Below, piece by piece: positions 1 to 11,090 of a DNA stretch of 64,000 bases. Source of the stretch: Mesocentrotus franciscanus (lineage: Eukaryota; Echinodermata; Echinoidea; Camarodonta; Strongylocentrotidae); NCBI GenBank assembly GCA_037976565.1, contig CP137668.1, positions 138,719 through 202,718 of the forward strand. Reading direction: 5' to 3'. The position numbers and the translations under genes were made by a program. The notes beneath the pieces are model-generated. The model did not search any database. It had not been told where the DNA came from and saw nothing but the letters and a program-made list of their open reading frames with translations. Position 1 is the stretch's first letter. Each line of letters starts with the position of its first letter.

Positions 1-44
1 GTTTTGTTTCAAGTTATTATACATGAGAGAAAGAAATGACCTAC

Positions 45-158
45 CTTTGCAAGGTTCCCCAATGATACGACTCTCAGGAATGATCGATCTTCCTCGTCAA
101 GTTCATGACTAGCATTAAAAGTCAAATGACGATTTCGTGGCTGCTTTGCCTTCGGCAT
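45..158 (-). CDS. Probable first coding exon of an unidentified gene (partial)
   Basis: The minus strand reads ATG at 158-156 and stays open for 38 codons to a good donor (AAG|GTAGGT, intron side at 44-39), phase 0. The product is basic at the N-terminus (MPKAKQPRNRH) and then acidic, ending in FLRVVSLGNLAK, which resembles the start of an ankyrin-type helix pair such as the first repeat of many ankyrin proteins or TRPC channels. An A sits at -3 of the ATG. The rest of the gene lies left of the window, so the family cannot be named. The call rests on the protein-like composition plus the donor; it could be a chance open stretch. Confidence 0.45.
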
Positions 159-339
159 TCTGCTATATCCTGTTAATCTAATGTAGATAGAACAAGGAAA
201 TCTAGCAATGAGCGTTCCCTTTTGAATATGATCTACAATACTCTCTCATAACAAGTTTGAATGTCAGTCAGATTCAAATTTCGTGTTTCACTTTACTATG
301 TAATGGTCAGCATTGCGTGGATGAGTAAAATGTTGGACA

Positions 340-490
340 ATAGGGGATCGTCGTTGAATGGTGGTTGGTTTAACCACTTTACTGTAGTTACGAAGGTCAT
401 GGGTTCAAGTCCCAGAACTGCACTACATGTCCTGTGAAAAGACATTTATGAATCCCTACCTGTGCGACTGAGAACTTGGCAGAATGTCGA
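340..490 (+). repeat. Possible tRNA-derived SINE fragment
   Basis: A B-box-like GGGTTCAAGTCCC lies at 401-413, preceded by a TGGTTGG/TTTAACCA segment that could be a decayed A box, and followed by non-tRNA sequence. There is no foldable acceptor stem, so a real tRNA gene is unlikely. Confidence 0.35.
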
Positions 491-2870
491 TGTCATGTTT
501 CGTTTCAATTTACATATTTCACATAAGAGGCAAAAATTCAAACTAACAAATTTCCCACACCTTTTTGAAAAACTGGAATTTCGTTTTTGCCATTGAGTTA
601 TTCAAGCAATAATTCACTTCGGTCACGACAGTCAGAGTATTCATTTTATTTTCCATTTGGAAGCTACTTATGTCATGCTTTAAAACGTCAATTTCAACAG
701 GAACTGTTTCTATCTTGCATTTAACAAACTGATTCAGTTCGCTCCGAGTTAATTCGACACGTTCCAGCAAAAAGCTCCATCATTATTGTACTTTGTTTTC
801 ACGTTTTCCCTGTTCGTTACCCCTTTTCTTTTCTCATACACAAGTTATCCCATACGTTGCATATAATATTACTTGTGTGGCATTATATTTCAGATCCGGG
901 TCATCATTTTCATGTCTGTGAGTCGATCATAGCGGGCTCTTACCAGGAGAGATAATATGAGTTAACGGAACAACTGAGATTGGGACTTTAGCGAAATTTT
1001 ATGAAAAGGGATATCATTATGGTCATTGTTATTATCAAAAGCTCTGGAGAAGTTCGAGTGTATTTGAATATTAATGATACACATGTTTAAATAATGTCTT
1101 TGATTTACTATCGATATTAACGGTATTTCTTACATGTCTCAATTTTCAGCTCATCGGAGACCTTTATTTTTTTCTCATTATTCTGTTTTCTTCACGCGTT
1201 AGCTATCAGTTCTTTCCATTTTAAAATAATACCGTACTGGTTATAATTTTCAGTTTATATTCATCTGATTTAAGTTTTCCTTGAAATTATGTATTGAAGC
1301 ATCACATCTTTAAACAGTCATATAGAATGTTACCACGCCTATCTTTCTCGCTTGATTCCATGGCAGAGAAATGAAATAAAATGGTATGTTTACATATAAT
1401 GGGTCAACAAAATAGTTGTTTTGGAAAAGAAATAAGGAGGAGTGATGTAAGGAGTCGTTACAGTGGAAAGAACAGAATATTGATTTGAAAGTCAGTTTTA
1501 AAAAACAAACAAACCAAACATAAGAATCAAACAACACAGAGCACAAAACACGACAGAAACCATTTCCAGAAGTATCTTTACAGGTCCATTTAATACCTAA
1601 ATTTCAACCGCAGCCAGCAAAAGACGTATTATGATTACGTTTTCATATCATCCTATACCTTCCATATACGAACATTACATTGATAAATTCCATATTTATG
1701 AATTAAACAGTCAAAGCGCTTAAGTGTACACTCCTCAACTTCTTGGAAGTATTTGTGATGAGAAACTCACAAGAATAGAACCTTATTCACGTTGAATTGA
1801 ACCAAATTTCTTCCTGTTTGTATAGGATAGTAGAGTTACCTGATCGGAAAGTTCAAATACCACTATCCACTATAGACAATTTACACCTCCCTCGATCGAC
1901 CGCACACTGTTTTTGCAAACCAAGTAATCCCATCACTGGAAAGAATATCTTTGAAAGTAATATTTATCAGCTTGACTGTGCGAGTCATAATGTCGCGATG
2001 TATTATTGCTTGTCAACTATAAATTTCAGGAGGTCTATGAGAACGAATATTGCTGTATTTAAAATGGTTTCGATAACTTTTTCCTGTAAACATTCTGTAA
2101 TTGAACATCAGGTGCTATTATGGAGTGTTATGGAATACTGACGAACATTGACTTACCCTTTCAACTTTCACTGAGCTAGATGATCTCATATGATGTGCAC
2201 TTTATTCCACAATCTTCTTTGTTCATGAACTGTTCATTCCTTCATTGCTCACTGGGTCGAAATGTGATGTTGTAGAGGAGAATTATTCTGTGTCAGTATA
2301 ACTGTAGCTTCAAAATCGTGATTGGCATACATACGAATCGTTTATTTGCATTTATAATGATCAGTCCACAGATAAGTTGAGACAATATCATGATGCAGCG
2401 TCAAATACTGAGGTTATATCACCATATTGTATCTTTTTATTATCATTTCTCTTTTTTTTTCTCCCTCTCAAAATGCAGGTAGTTTCACGTTTCCCTGTCC
2501 TATACTAACGTAACATGATAAATTGGTTGTAATGGGAATAAGGATATCTAATTTACGACTTTGCTATACCAGCACAAGTTTGCTATCCATCTTTGTGTAT
2601 GTAGGCAAGGCTGTGTAGGCCCACTTCTATTCTCTGACCATCCCAATATTCTTGGAAAATAAATCACAAACTGGAAAATAAAATGTATCCCCTGTTTTCC
2701 CCTACAGTGAACTTCCTTGTATTACAGCATACTTTAATCTCAAATTTTCATATTGATGTTAGTTTATATCCCTTGCTGATATAAGTGTTGTATTGTGTAA
2801 TATGTGACTTTATGGTGTACCTTTTTGACGTACTAATCGCTAATAATTGTTTTTCAATACCATGGTAATG
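491..2870. other. Intergenic, nothing recognisable
   Basis: AT-rich sequence with scattered short open stretches in all frames. None shows a conserved motif, a good splice context or a repeat structure. The longest, a 114-codon stretch at 1797-2141, has no recognisable domain. Confidence 0.5.
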
Positions 2871-2944
2871 TCTACCTATCTATAATATGCGCTATTCCAT
2901 GATAGTAGAAAGTGATCCAGACAGCGGGCTCAAAGATGCCAGCA

Positions 2945-3240
2945 CAAGAAAACCGAAGTTTGTCAAGAGAAAATAGAAATGGGGGAGAAGGAAACAAATT
3001 CAAAAGAAAATAAAAAGGGGAAAAGATAAAGGAAACGGAGAGGGAAAGGTAGGGAAGAGAGATGATGAGCGTCAAGAGAGAGAGATAGAGAGAGGGGAGA
3101 GACAGAGACAGAGAGAGAGACAGAGAGTGTGAAAAACGAATGAGAAAGGGGAAAAGAACGAGAAGGGCGAAAAAAGGATAAGAGAAAAGGTGAAACGGAC
3201 AGGGAATAAGAAAACCGAAAAGAACTTTATTATCTAAATG
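2945..3240. repeat. Purine-rich tract with (GA)n
   Basis: About 300 bp of almost pure purine on the plus strand, with GAGAGA runs near 3075-3125. On the other strand it appears as a long open frame rich in Ser, Leu and Phe, which is a composition artefact. Confidence 0.7.
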
Positions 3241-3319
3241 TGAAGGGTGCATTTACATGATTGTCTGGATGTGTGTGTCTGTCTGTATACTACGAGATAA
3301 GTAGAATATTAACAAAACT

Positions 3320-3377
3320 AACTAGAAAGCACATCACACGCACACGCACACACACACACGTTCACGCCTATATATAT

Positions 3378-3420
<43 letters not shown>
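3320..3420. repeat. Microsatellites (CA)n and (TA)n
   Basis: An interrupted CACA(C/G) run at about 3330-3362 is followed by a TATA run to 3418. A second (TA)n lies at 3618-3642. Confidence 0.85.
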
Positions 3421-3519
3421 TGCTATGTTCATGATGCTTGACTATATGATTGAGTGATATTAAGTCTTTATGCCATGTATATCTGATCATACAATGTATT
3501 TGTTTCTGTATGTGTTTGC

Positions 3520-3605
3520 ACTTCAGAACCTGAAGAAGGCCTCACAAGCCGAAAGCTCGTAATAAAATTTTTAAGTACAGCTACGTCTCACGTTCCTAGA
3601 CCATT
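3520..3605 (+). repeat. Dispersed-repeat motif, CTGAAGAAGGCC...GCCGAAAGCTCG
   Basis: A small stem-forming segment (GAAGGCC, spacer, GCCGAAAGCTCG, then AATAAAA) of a kind often seen at the ends of metazoan retroelements. I recall similar motifs near Penelope-like elements but cannot confirm this. No coding remnant is visible beside it. Confidence 0.3.
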
Positions 3606-3649
3606 TTCTTCAGGCCTATATATATATATATATATATATATCCCTCATG

Positions 3650-5030
3650 CCTCATGTACCGTTATTTCCTTCAGTATGGAAGCAATGGATCCGGAATGGA
3701 GAAGTAACCAGATATTGGTCTGTCAGCGGGGATTGTCACTCATCCGATCGTAATACCGTCGTACTACTTATGTTTAGCTATGATGAACCTAGTATTCATT
3801 GAATCAATTTAAAGTGAGCCGGTAACATTGTTGAAGGTTGATAAAAAAAAAAACTGCCTAATTTGTGCATGAAATGTTACTTATTATTCCTTCTACTGTA
3901 CTAACCCTCTAACATGCAAAAAACAGGCTTTTTAAAATCAGTCAACAACTAAATGTTCTGAATGGTATATAAAGCCAGTTCATTGCTTTGTGACGATTAC
4001 ATTCACCTAAAAATTAATTAAAATTATAATAATACAGTTGGGAGAATTCAGGAATCGATCAGATCAGTTTTTCCCCAATTTTTATCATTGATAATTGTCT
4101 GTTTTCACTCAAACTTTCAGATTGTCCTTAATTGTACGTCTAGCATTAAAGTCACTACCTTAGCACCATTTTCTCTCATCTGAACAATGTTACCAACTCC
4201 CTTTAAGGATTTAAGAGTACCATTACAAAATTTAAAAACTGGTGATAAATAGATAAAGGACATGGTGGGTCATTTTAGTATTTCTCTCAAAGTACATTTT
4301 ACCAATCGCCCTTAGAATTAAACATGGCAAGCTTTACTTTAATACAGTGCATGAAAAATAGTACTTTTATTACATCTTTCCAATTATTTAATTTCCAAGC
4401 AATTTGTAATAGATGTTACATATACTAGTACTTTTACGTTTCAATCCCCAGTTTCACGTTCGTGATAACTGTAACTACATGTATGAGTATCATATCATAC
4501 AAAATGGGCAACGATTTATTGGGGTAGGGAAGCAACATGCTAATAATCGTTGCGACACCAAGCGGGTGAGTTACATTCCCCTCCCTAATACCCCCTTTAG
4601 AAAATAGAGTTTTCTTTTACAGTGTAAAAATTGTATAGATTTTTATCAAATTTTGTAACAATTTAATTTTTTGAGGACGATTTCCTTTAGTCCGGGACAC
4701 CCCTTAGGCATTATTACGCAGTGAAAGGCCCTGATAACGCTAACCCTACCCCTCCTCCTGCCTCCTATCCGGTGATAACCTCTCTTCTCATGGTTATCCC
4801 TCTCAGTCCCCTCCCTGCTGGTCGCTAACCTTCATCTAATGCCACCTCACCCCCCTCTCACCCACCGGTCATAACAAGCAATCTCCATCATTGGCCAGAT
4901 CACTGATTTTAATGGAGAGCTGACTCGTCTCGTATTGTTTAGCCAATATAAAACACTTAATGCAACGCACTCTTCATTATTTTTTTTTTTTCATTCCCTT
5001 TTATTTCACTGGAAATTGGTTGGTGACCAA
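3650..5030. other. Intergenic, no supported gene
   Basis: AT-rich sequence, then a pyrimidine/C-rich patch at 4740-4870 with CCCCTCC runs. No conserved reading frame was seen. Confidence 0.5.
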
Positions 5031-5033
5031 TCA

Positions 5034-5356
5034 CTAAAGTGTTGGGAGCCCCAAATTCGCTAAAAATTTGATGGCAAAATTTTACTTAAATTGTGTAATG
5101 ATGTGATTTAACACTCAACTCTGCAAGCATTTTTTAAACAAATGTGTTTGAAGACGAATATTGATATAAGAAAACAAAAAGATAAAAAGATGTACGCAGA
5201 AAACCTACATTTTGTATTCTTTCATCAATATTCGTCTTCAAACAGATTTATTCTGAAAATCCTTGCAGGAAGAAGTCAGTATTCTCTTTCACTTTATTAA
5301 ACAATAATATTGAAGTGAATTTTTGCCATCAAATTGTTGGGCTCCCAACACTTTAG
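5034..5356. mobile_element. MITE, CTAAAGTGTTGGG terminal inverted repeats
   Basis: The ends CTAAAGTGTTGGGAGCC and its complement GGCTCCCAACACTTTAG are inverted. A second inner inverted pair (GTTTGAAGACGAATATTGAT at 5147-5166 with its complement at 5224-5243) makes the element nearly palindromic. It is 323 bp with no coding capacity. It begins about 50 bp downstream of the stop codon of the methyltransferase-like gene, so it is probably in that gene's 3' UTR. Confidence 0.8.
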
Positions 5357-5406
5357 AGAGGCTTTAAACTCGATGTAGAACTTTCCGTAACTTGTGTTGT
5401 CAGCCC

Positions 5407-5715
5407 TTAAATCATCAGAGATATTTCAAGGCCATCCGCCAGTCTAGTATTCTGTAGGGGACTCTCGAAAAATTCCGAACGGTACTTCGGTGTATTTCGG
5501 ATGTATTCGAGATAGTCCGGCGCTCCACTCGTTATGACGTTGTCAGCTACAATGACGCTCCCGGTGTTCATTAACTGCTGCTCTTCAATGAGTTTTAGAT
5601 CGGATTTATATACACTTTTCTCGTGATCAAAGAACAGGAATTCGAATTCCTCTATACGGAGTAGAGCTCTTAGTGTTTGAATAACGTCGTGTGAATAACC
5701 CTGGATAATGTGGAT
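5407..5715 (-). CDS. COMT-like gene, last coding exon (metal/catalytic)
   Basis: Acceptor TTATTAG and TAA stop at 5409-5407. It encodes residues 170-271 with DHEK (199-202), ADNV (226-229), GAPDYLEYIR and the C-terminal DGLE, all at the spacing expected for COMT. Confidence 0.9.
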   Translation of the reverse strand: MHIIQGYSHDVIQTLRALLRIEEFEFLFFDHEKSVYKSDLKLIEEQQLMNTGSVIVADNVITSGAPDYLEYIRNTPKYRSEFFESPLQNTRLADGLEISLMI

Positions 5716-8700
5716 CTAATAACAACAATAAAGAAATGTGGGGGAAATATGTAGCTTATTTATTTTTCCTGAAAACATGATCGTAAATATTTTCAAAAAT
5801 TTAACTTATGGCTATTTGGAGACCTTTGTCCATCACCTTGTGCGAATATTAAAACGAAGTATGAGGCTTACGTAACCCCACAGAAATAACCGTATTCACT
5901 GTACTTTTGGGAACAAAATAACAAAATATCAATCCTGGACAACTCCGCCTGTATTTTATCAACCCCGGACAACTACCTCCTGTATTATATCAATCCTGGA
6001 CAACTACCTCCTGTATTATATCAACCCCGGAAAACTCCGCCTGTAAATTATATAAATCCTGGACAACTACCTCCTGTATTATATCAACCCCGGACAACTC
6101 CGCCTGTATTATATCAACCCCGGAAAACTCCGCCTGTATATTATATACATCCTGGACAACTACCTCCTGTATTATATCAACCCCGGACAACTCCGCCTGT
6201 ATATTATATCAACCCCGGACAACTACCTCCTGTATTATATCAACCCTGGACAACTACCTCCTGTATTATATCAATCCTGGACAACTCCACCTGTATTATA
6301 TCAATCCTGGACAACTCCCCCGTGGACAATAATGCCTACCTCTTGACAACTAATTCTAAATTTTATTGAATATTTTTTCTGAAGCTAATCTGATTCACTT
6401 TTTGAAAGGTAGTCATCCGATTATCAGTTGGCCTGGGGGTCCGGGAACAGTTGTCCGGGGTAGTTGTCCTGGGTGATATTCCAGGGGATATAACCATCCT
6501 GACACAGAAGTATATGTACAAAGTGAATTTCACACAATAGGCTGAAATCTGAAGAGGAATGAGTGCTAGAGGTAACTTTATGGTAAAAACAAACTCTGGC
6601 TTACAGTATTGTAGTCGTTTTGAGTGCAAAACTGAAGAAAATAATAGACCCATTAAAATCTTTATAAAATATACTATGATTTATGAATATACATGTTTCA
6701 CAATAGCAGCCTTGTCTATTCATTATCAATTCAATTCTATTTAATTCAATTTCGGTTTTATTGTTTTAAAAAAGTAAAGGAAAAAGAACATGGCAAAAGT
6801 ACAGAGACTAATATTATCATATTTACGGTAAAATACATGTACAAGTAAACATGAAATAAGGTTAAAACTTGTATAATAATGAACCTAGTGAACATTTTGG
6901 CTTCATGATTAAGTTTATATAAAATAATTAATAGGGTTGAAACCACAACTTATCATTATCTGAATTGTTAAAATAATGTTGCTGGTATGTGTAGTATATT
7001 GAATTTCTTTGGGGTGAGATATATAGTTACCGTATTTTCCAAGCCTGTGAATTCAACAATTTTCCTGCAAGCTTGAACGTACTGTTCGTTGGGTTCTACA
7101 CAGATGTAGCGCGCCCCCTTCGGTAAGCTCCTTGCAGCGTTAATAGCCGAGTAGCCGACGAAAGTTCCAAGTTCCAGACACGTCTTTGGTTGACTCTCTT
7201 CGATAATATCTCGAATGATTTTTCCTTGTTATTCAAAAGAGAAAACACTACATGACATCAATCATAAAATAAAAAGGATAATCGTTACATTTGCCTTTGG
7301 ATCAAAATCATGAATAGGATGCCGCTAATATTATATATTATATTTATATATATATATATTAATTGGCAATTATAAAATTTACAAAGTTACAAAGTAAAAA
7401 ATGTTGTGTTAAACGTTTTACCTTTGGCAGGTCCAAGGAACCATGTCCATTGTTGTTCATTGTTGAAACGATCAAAAGCAGTCATCACACTATCAGGGTT
7501 ACCCCTCTGCGCATGCTTAGTGATATATTGATATATCCGCTCGGGAAGTGGACCATACAAAAGATCATAGAGATTACTCACTATACCTGTAAAATGAGAG
7601 ACGAGCATAGAAGAAATTAATATTCCGGTATTAGTAGAGCAAATTATTTCAGGGATAAATAATGATTTTTTTTTTTTTTAATATAAAAAATCTCTTATAA
7701 TATGGCACAGATTATACTCACTGTAGGCCTACCTGTCATATGTTAGACGAGTATTGCCCGACATAGACGTCTGGGTACAGTTTTGCGAAGGGGGCTGACA
7801 CCTTTTGCTCGAATATCAGTTTAAAGTTTAAAGTTTCAAGTTTATTTGTTCCACATTTTACAAAAAATATAGACAGACATATCAAATATAAATTATATAT
7901 ACATGTATATACATACATGTAGTATGAGCACATCTCAATACTACTCAATTCATATGATAGATTAAGTAGAATGTGAGGAATCTATTGCAAAGCAGTGCTT
8001 GTAGATTATAGGTTCCTGATAAAATAGACATTGTAGATGAAAAACAGTAGCAGTTGAGAAAGACGTAATTTAGAGGGGGAAATTTAAAACACAGTGGAAT
8101 AAGGAAATGTGTATACAAATTAATGCATTAGCATCAATATCCAAATTCACCTGGTTAAAATGTGTCGTCACCCGAGAAATTTAGTGTTCTTCACTGCCCG
8201 AAAATCAAGAAATTGTGGGCACTTTATTGCCCCCAAAATGAGGATATTTGCACACTTCGCTGCCCGAAGACTAAGTGGTAATTGCCCGAATATCAGAACT
8301 GTAAACTCTCAGAGGAGCTGCACTTGGTGAAAGATTGAACAAAGTCGGACGAATATTAGGAAAATGAAAAAGTAGAAACACACTGTAAATCTTCAAATAA
8401 GTAATTGGACTATAATTTCGTATTGGAGACGTTCTGCATCCCGATAGACCAACAATTCTATAGACCGTGAATTAACCCTCAGAAAAGCACGATCAGAAGA
8501 CTCTAGCCGTGCATATGGGAGCGCTAATAAGCTAATTATACATGTACTAGATTTTGTCTAAACTCTTACCACTTCTCGGTAGATACAATGACTCAAAGAT
8601 AACCACACGTAGATTATGAAACCAGCTCAAGTTTACTTCTTTGATTTGTCTTTCTGCTTTTGATGTGGCCATGTGACTGCGTGGATCGATGTCTACTAAA

Positions 8701-8717
8701 CTGTTTGATCCATTCAT
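5407..8717 (-). CDS. Catechol-O-methyltransferase-like, SAM-dependent (four exons)
   Basis: Joining 8717-8570, 7586-7422, 7224-7031 and 5715-5407 gives 816 nt, 271 residues plus stop, all junctions in phase with GT/AG ends. By family it would transfer methyl from SAM to a hydroxyl of a catechol-type substrate using Mg2+. Visible motifs: the family's N-terminal helix region with HAQRGNPDSV (about 75-85), the SAM loop LELGTFVGYSA (121-131), the acidic E148 expected to bind the SAM ribose, FFDHEK with metal ligand D199 and catalytic-type K202, and ADN (226-228). The position equal to Glu199 of soluble mammalian COMT appears to be Gln257. Residues 1-49 have no clear signal or membrane anchor, unlike MB-COMT. 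The start is the first ATG after an in-frame TGA; a later Met at residue 16 is possible. It is related to COMT/TOMT, but the substrate cannot be read from sequence. It is divergent from EXT1, whose start is 4.8 kb away. Confidence 0.88.
5930..6330. repeat. Minisatellite, ~30-bp unit, in the COMT-like gene's intron 3
   Basis: About 13 imperfect copies of a unit around CCCCGGACAACTCCGCCTG plus TATTATATCAA. Two alternating variants are seen (ACTCCGCCTG and ACTACCTCCTG). Its in-phase length gives a false 66-codon open frame on the minus strand. Confidence 0.9.
6440..6490. repeat. Inverted fragments of the adjacent minisatellite unit
   Basis: GTTGTCCGGGGTAGTTGTCC here is the reverse complement of the unit of the array ending at 6330, so array and fragment could pair as a hairpin. 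Confidence 0.6.
6722..6780 (-). repeat. Truncated non-LTR element 3' end, (GAATT)n tail
   Basis: On the minus strand this reads CAATAAAACCGAAATTGAATT followed by further GAATT repeats, a typical LINE 3' terminal tail. No coding remnant was found upstream. Confidence 0.35.
7031..7224 (-). CDS. COMT-like gene, coding exon 3 (SAM-binding)
   Basis: Acceptor AACAAG, donor ACG|GTAACT. It encodes residues 105-169 with the glycine-containing SAM loop and the following acidic ribose-binding strand (ICVEPN). Confidence 0.9.
7422..7586 (-). CDS. COMT-like gene, coding exon 2
   Basis: Acceptor TTTTACAG (7587-7590 is the AG side) and donor AAAG|GTAAAA. It covers residues 50-104, including the helix region that precedes the Rossmann fold in COMT and ends at GPAK, matching the GDAKG segment of mammalian COMT. 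Confidence 0.88.
7810..7950 (-). repeat. Truncated non-LTR element 3' end, (ACTTTAA)n tail
   Basis: On the minus strand GGAACAAATAAACTTGAAAC is followed by ACTTTAAACTTTAAAC, a polyadenylation-like signal plus short tandem tail as in CR1/L2-type elements. Confidence 0.35.
8570..8717 (-). CDS. COMT-like gene, coding exon 1
   Basis: Residues 1-49 plus one base. The donor is AGTG|GTAAGA (intron side 8569-8564), and an upstream in-frame TGA precedes the ATG. The N-terminal 30 residues are polar and not family-conserved; conservation starts near the WFHNLR segment. Confidence 0.8.
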
Positions 8718-9340
8718 GTCTAATTCACTTCACCTATCTCCCAAGTAGTGTTCTCTTAAAATCACTTTAATCTTTCCCGTACACTTGAATCAGCAAATTA
8801 GCAATCTCTTCCAATAACTTTTATTTTAATGATTGATAATCATGGCATGACCAGTCAGACCTCTTGAATACTTTTCAGTTGCGTGAGAAATAAATCCCAG
8901 TTAGCACTACCAGAATGTTTGTAGCATCACACTGTTCTTGTCCGATGCAAAAAGCACACTGATGTGGTATTTTTTTCTTTATCAACATGTTGTGATCGAG
9001 GATCATCGCTTTTGATACGGTGCAGACCCTATATACCTGCAACACTCATCGAGTACACTCACTATAAGAATATGATAAAATAAAGATAAATTTGTACCAC
9101 GGGTCAATGATAATCCTTTCAGTCATGGGAGGGCAAGGCCAACGATTCTGACAAGAGACGCTCGGTATTAAAGCAATTAACTTCCTCCACAATTAAAATG
9201 AATATAGTACTAAATACTCACGATGGAGGCTTGCCGAGATCATTGAATTATTTTCTCTTTTCAGATAATTTCTTTGGAAAGCTAAGATTATCTAGGCCTA
9301 AATCAAATTCATGAAATTCAACATGTAAAATTGCACTGCC
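8718..9340. other. 5' flank of the COMT-like gene
   Basis: The 5' UTR and proximal promoter of the minus-strand methyltransferase gene must lie here. I see no clear TATA box or transcription start motif and no other gene. Confidence 0.4.
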
Positions 9341-9342
9341 GT

Positions 9343-9620
9343 CGGGAAAAATGAGAAAAGGGGGAGGGAAAAATAAAAGGGAAAGGGAAAGAAAAGAAAG
9401 GAAAGAGAAGAGAAGAAAGAAAGAGAAAAAAAAGAAAAAGAGGAAGGAGAGGGAAATAGGTAAAAGAAAAGAAAAAAAAGGAAAAGAAGGAAAAGAAAGA
9501 AAAGGAGATAAGGAAAAAAAGGGGGAGAAAAAAGAGAAAATGAAACAAAAGAAACGGGGGATGAAAGAGAGGAGAGAGAGTGGGGGTAAGATCCTGAGTG
9601 AGGAGGGGTGGGAGTAAAGG
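9343..9620. repeat. Polypurine tract, 280 bp
   Basis: Nearly uninterrupted A/G on the plus strand (GGGAAAGGGAAAG, AAAGGAAAAG and similar). It gives long Lys/Arg/Glu-rich and Phe/Ser/Leu-rich false frames on the two strands. Such tracts can form triplex DNA. Confidence 0.9.
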
Positions 9621-9921
9621 AGAGAGGGGGGCTGTTGGGTGGAGTCGTCTCGTCGAGGGAGCAAGAAAGATAAGCATATATATGTTGCTGTGTCGGGTCA
9701 GCTGTGTCGGTATTCTCGCTCGATCCTCGTGTACTATATCAATGCAGAGGTTTGAACTCGGTGAGATCAGGGATCTCCCTGGTGAGATGTATAATGTCGG
9801 TATGTAAATAGGCGCCGGAAGTGGGGGCAGGGGGCGGTCACCCCGCCCCTAAAAGGGGGGCAAAACGCATTTTGCCCCCCAAAAAAATCAGCAGTAAAGG
9901 AGTAAAAGTGGTTTGTATCTT

Positions 9922-10319
9922 TTAAAGGTAAAGACCAGTTTTGGAAACGCCCCTCTCTCAAAAAATGAAATGGAAGCTCTTATTACCGATCATGTGAAAG
10001 AATATGTTTTGACTAATACGTGATGATACAAATTTTGCCGGGAAACCGCCTACTAATTGATATATTTGGTAAATTATTATATCTATTGGGACCAAATAGA
10101 TATCGCGCACGTGGTCGCGTAGTCCCATATACATCTTTCTGTGTACAGTGCTTGTAACTTTACCAAGACTGGGCCAAATTTCTTATCATTTTGATGATTC
10201 CAGAACCTTGCAGTACACACCAATACTTATATGCTAGATGATCAACCTTTTCTGATCGATTCCACAACGTTTCTTTCACAATGCAATCGCATATGACCAG
10301 AACTGGTCTTTATCTTTAA
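9922..10319 (+). mobile_element. MITE family A, copy 1 (full length)
   Basis: A ~400-bp element with inverted ends TTAAAGGTAAAGACCAGTTTT and AGAACTGGTCTTTATCTTTAA and no coding capacity. Similar copies occur at 41571-43826 (interrupted), 51784-52168 and 61164-61481, with a diverged subfamily at 16876-17268 and 26075-26762. TTAA or TTTAA at both ends may be the target duplication. Confidence 0.85.
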
Positions 10320-10329
10320 CCAAAGAGAA

Positions 10330-11080
10330 AATAAAAAATAATAAAACCTGAATTGAATCACATACAATTATATTCCATTCAAAGAAAAAGAGAGTACACA
10401 GGAATTAAATTTCCTAAACATTCCGCATGCCCCTATATTCATCAATGGAGGATTTAATAATAGCGATACGCGCATATCATGGAAATATTGTGAGAGGATG
10501 GGAAATCGTGTGCGTTTGTTATTATAGGGGTGGAGGGGGAAGAATAATGGGTATAGGCCTTATTTTTGGTGTTCCGAATTCATTCAGAATATCTAATTGA
10601 GATTAGCTTTCCAATCCACGGTCGAAAGATAAACAGCGCCATCTCTTTCTTGAGGTTTAGAAAGTCTGGAAATGTCGTCAACAATTATTTGTCGTTGTCG
10701 GTCCCCAAAGTTTGAGTTCAGCTCGGTTCAGTTTCAGTTATTCCACGAGACATGAATTATAATACATAATTATGTTTGTTACATATACGAGAAGAATGAT
10801 CCTAATTTATTAATCTTCAAACAAATATGTTATACATTGAATATACATTGAATTCTTCTCTCTTTTTCTGAAAACTTTGTATAGCCAGTTCAAACTCTAA
10901 AATCATTCAAACAGTACTGTCTTTACAAATTTTAGTCTTTTACCTTGAGAAATGTCCCAACTTTTGCTTTATTAGATTGAGAGATAACGTACGAAAACGC
11001 TTTATTTACAATAAGTTATAATGTTATAACATTGTCTATATTTTTACACTTTAATCATAAAAATAGTGCCTTCATAACCG
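10330..11080. other. Intergenic, nothing recognisable
   Basis: AT-rich DNA between two mobile elements, without a supported frame or repeat. Confidence 0.5.
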
Positions 11081-11090
11081 TGACCAGAGG

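Noticed and set aside
2872..3252. 126-codon minus-strand frame with Leu/Ser/Phe runs
   Set aside because: It lies over a purine-rich tract with (GA)n; no domain.
5990..6190. 66-codon repetitive frame on the minus strand
   Set aside because: It is the 30-bp minisatellite; unit length divisible by three.
5930..6330. CRISPR array
   Set aside because: The repeats are adjacent without unique spacers, in an animal intron; it is a minisatellite.
9248..9677. Open frames of 88-138 codons on both strands
   Set aside because: Composition artefact of the polypurine tract (Lys/Glu/Arg on one strand, Phe/Ser/Leu on the other).
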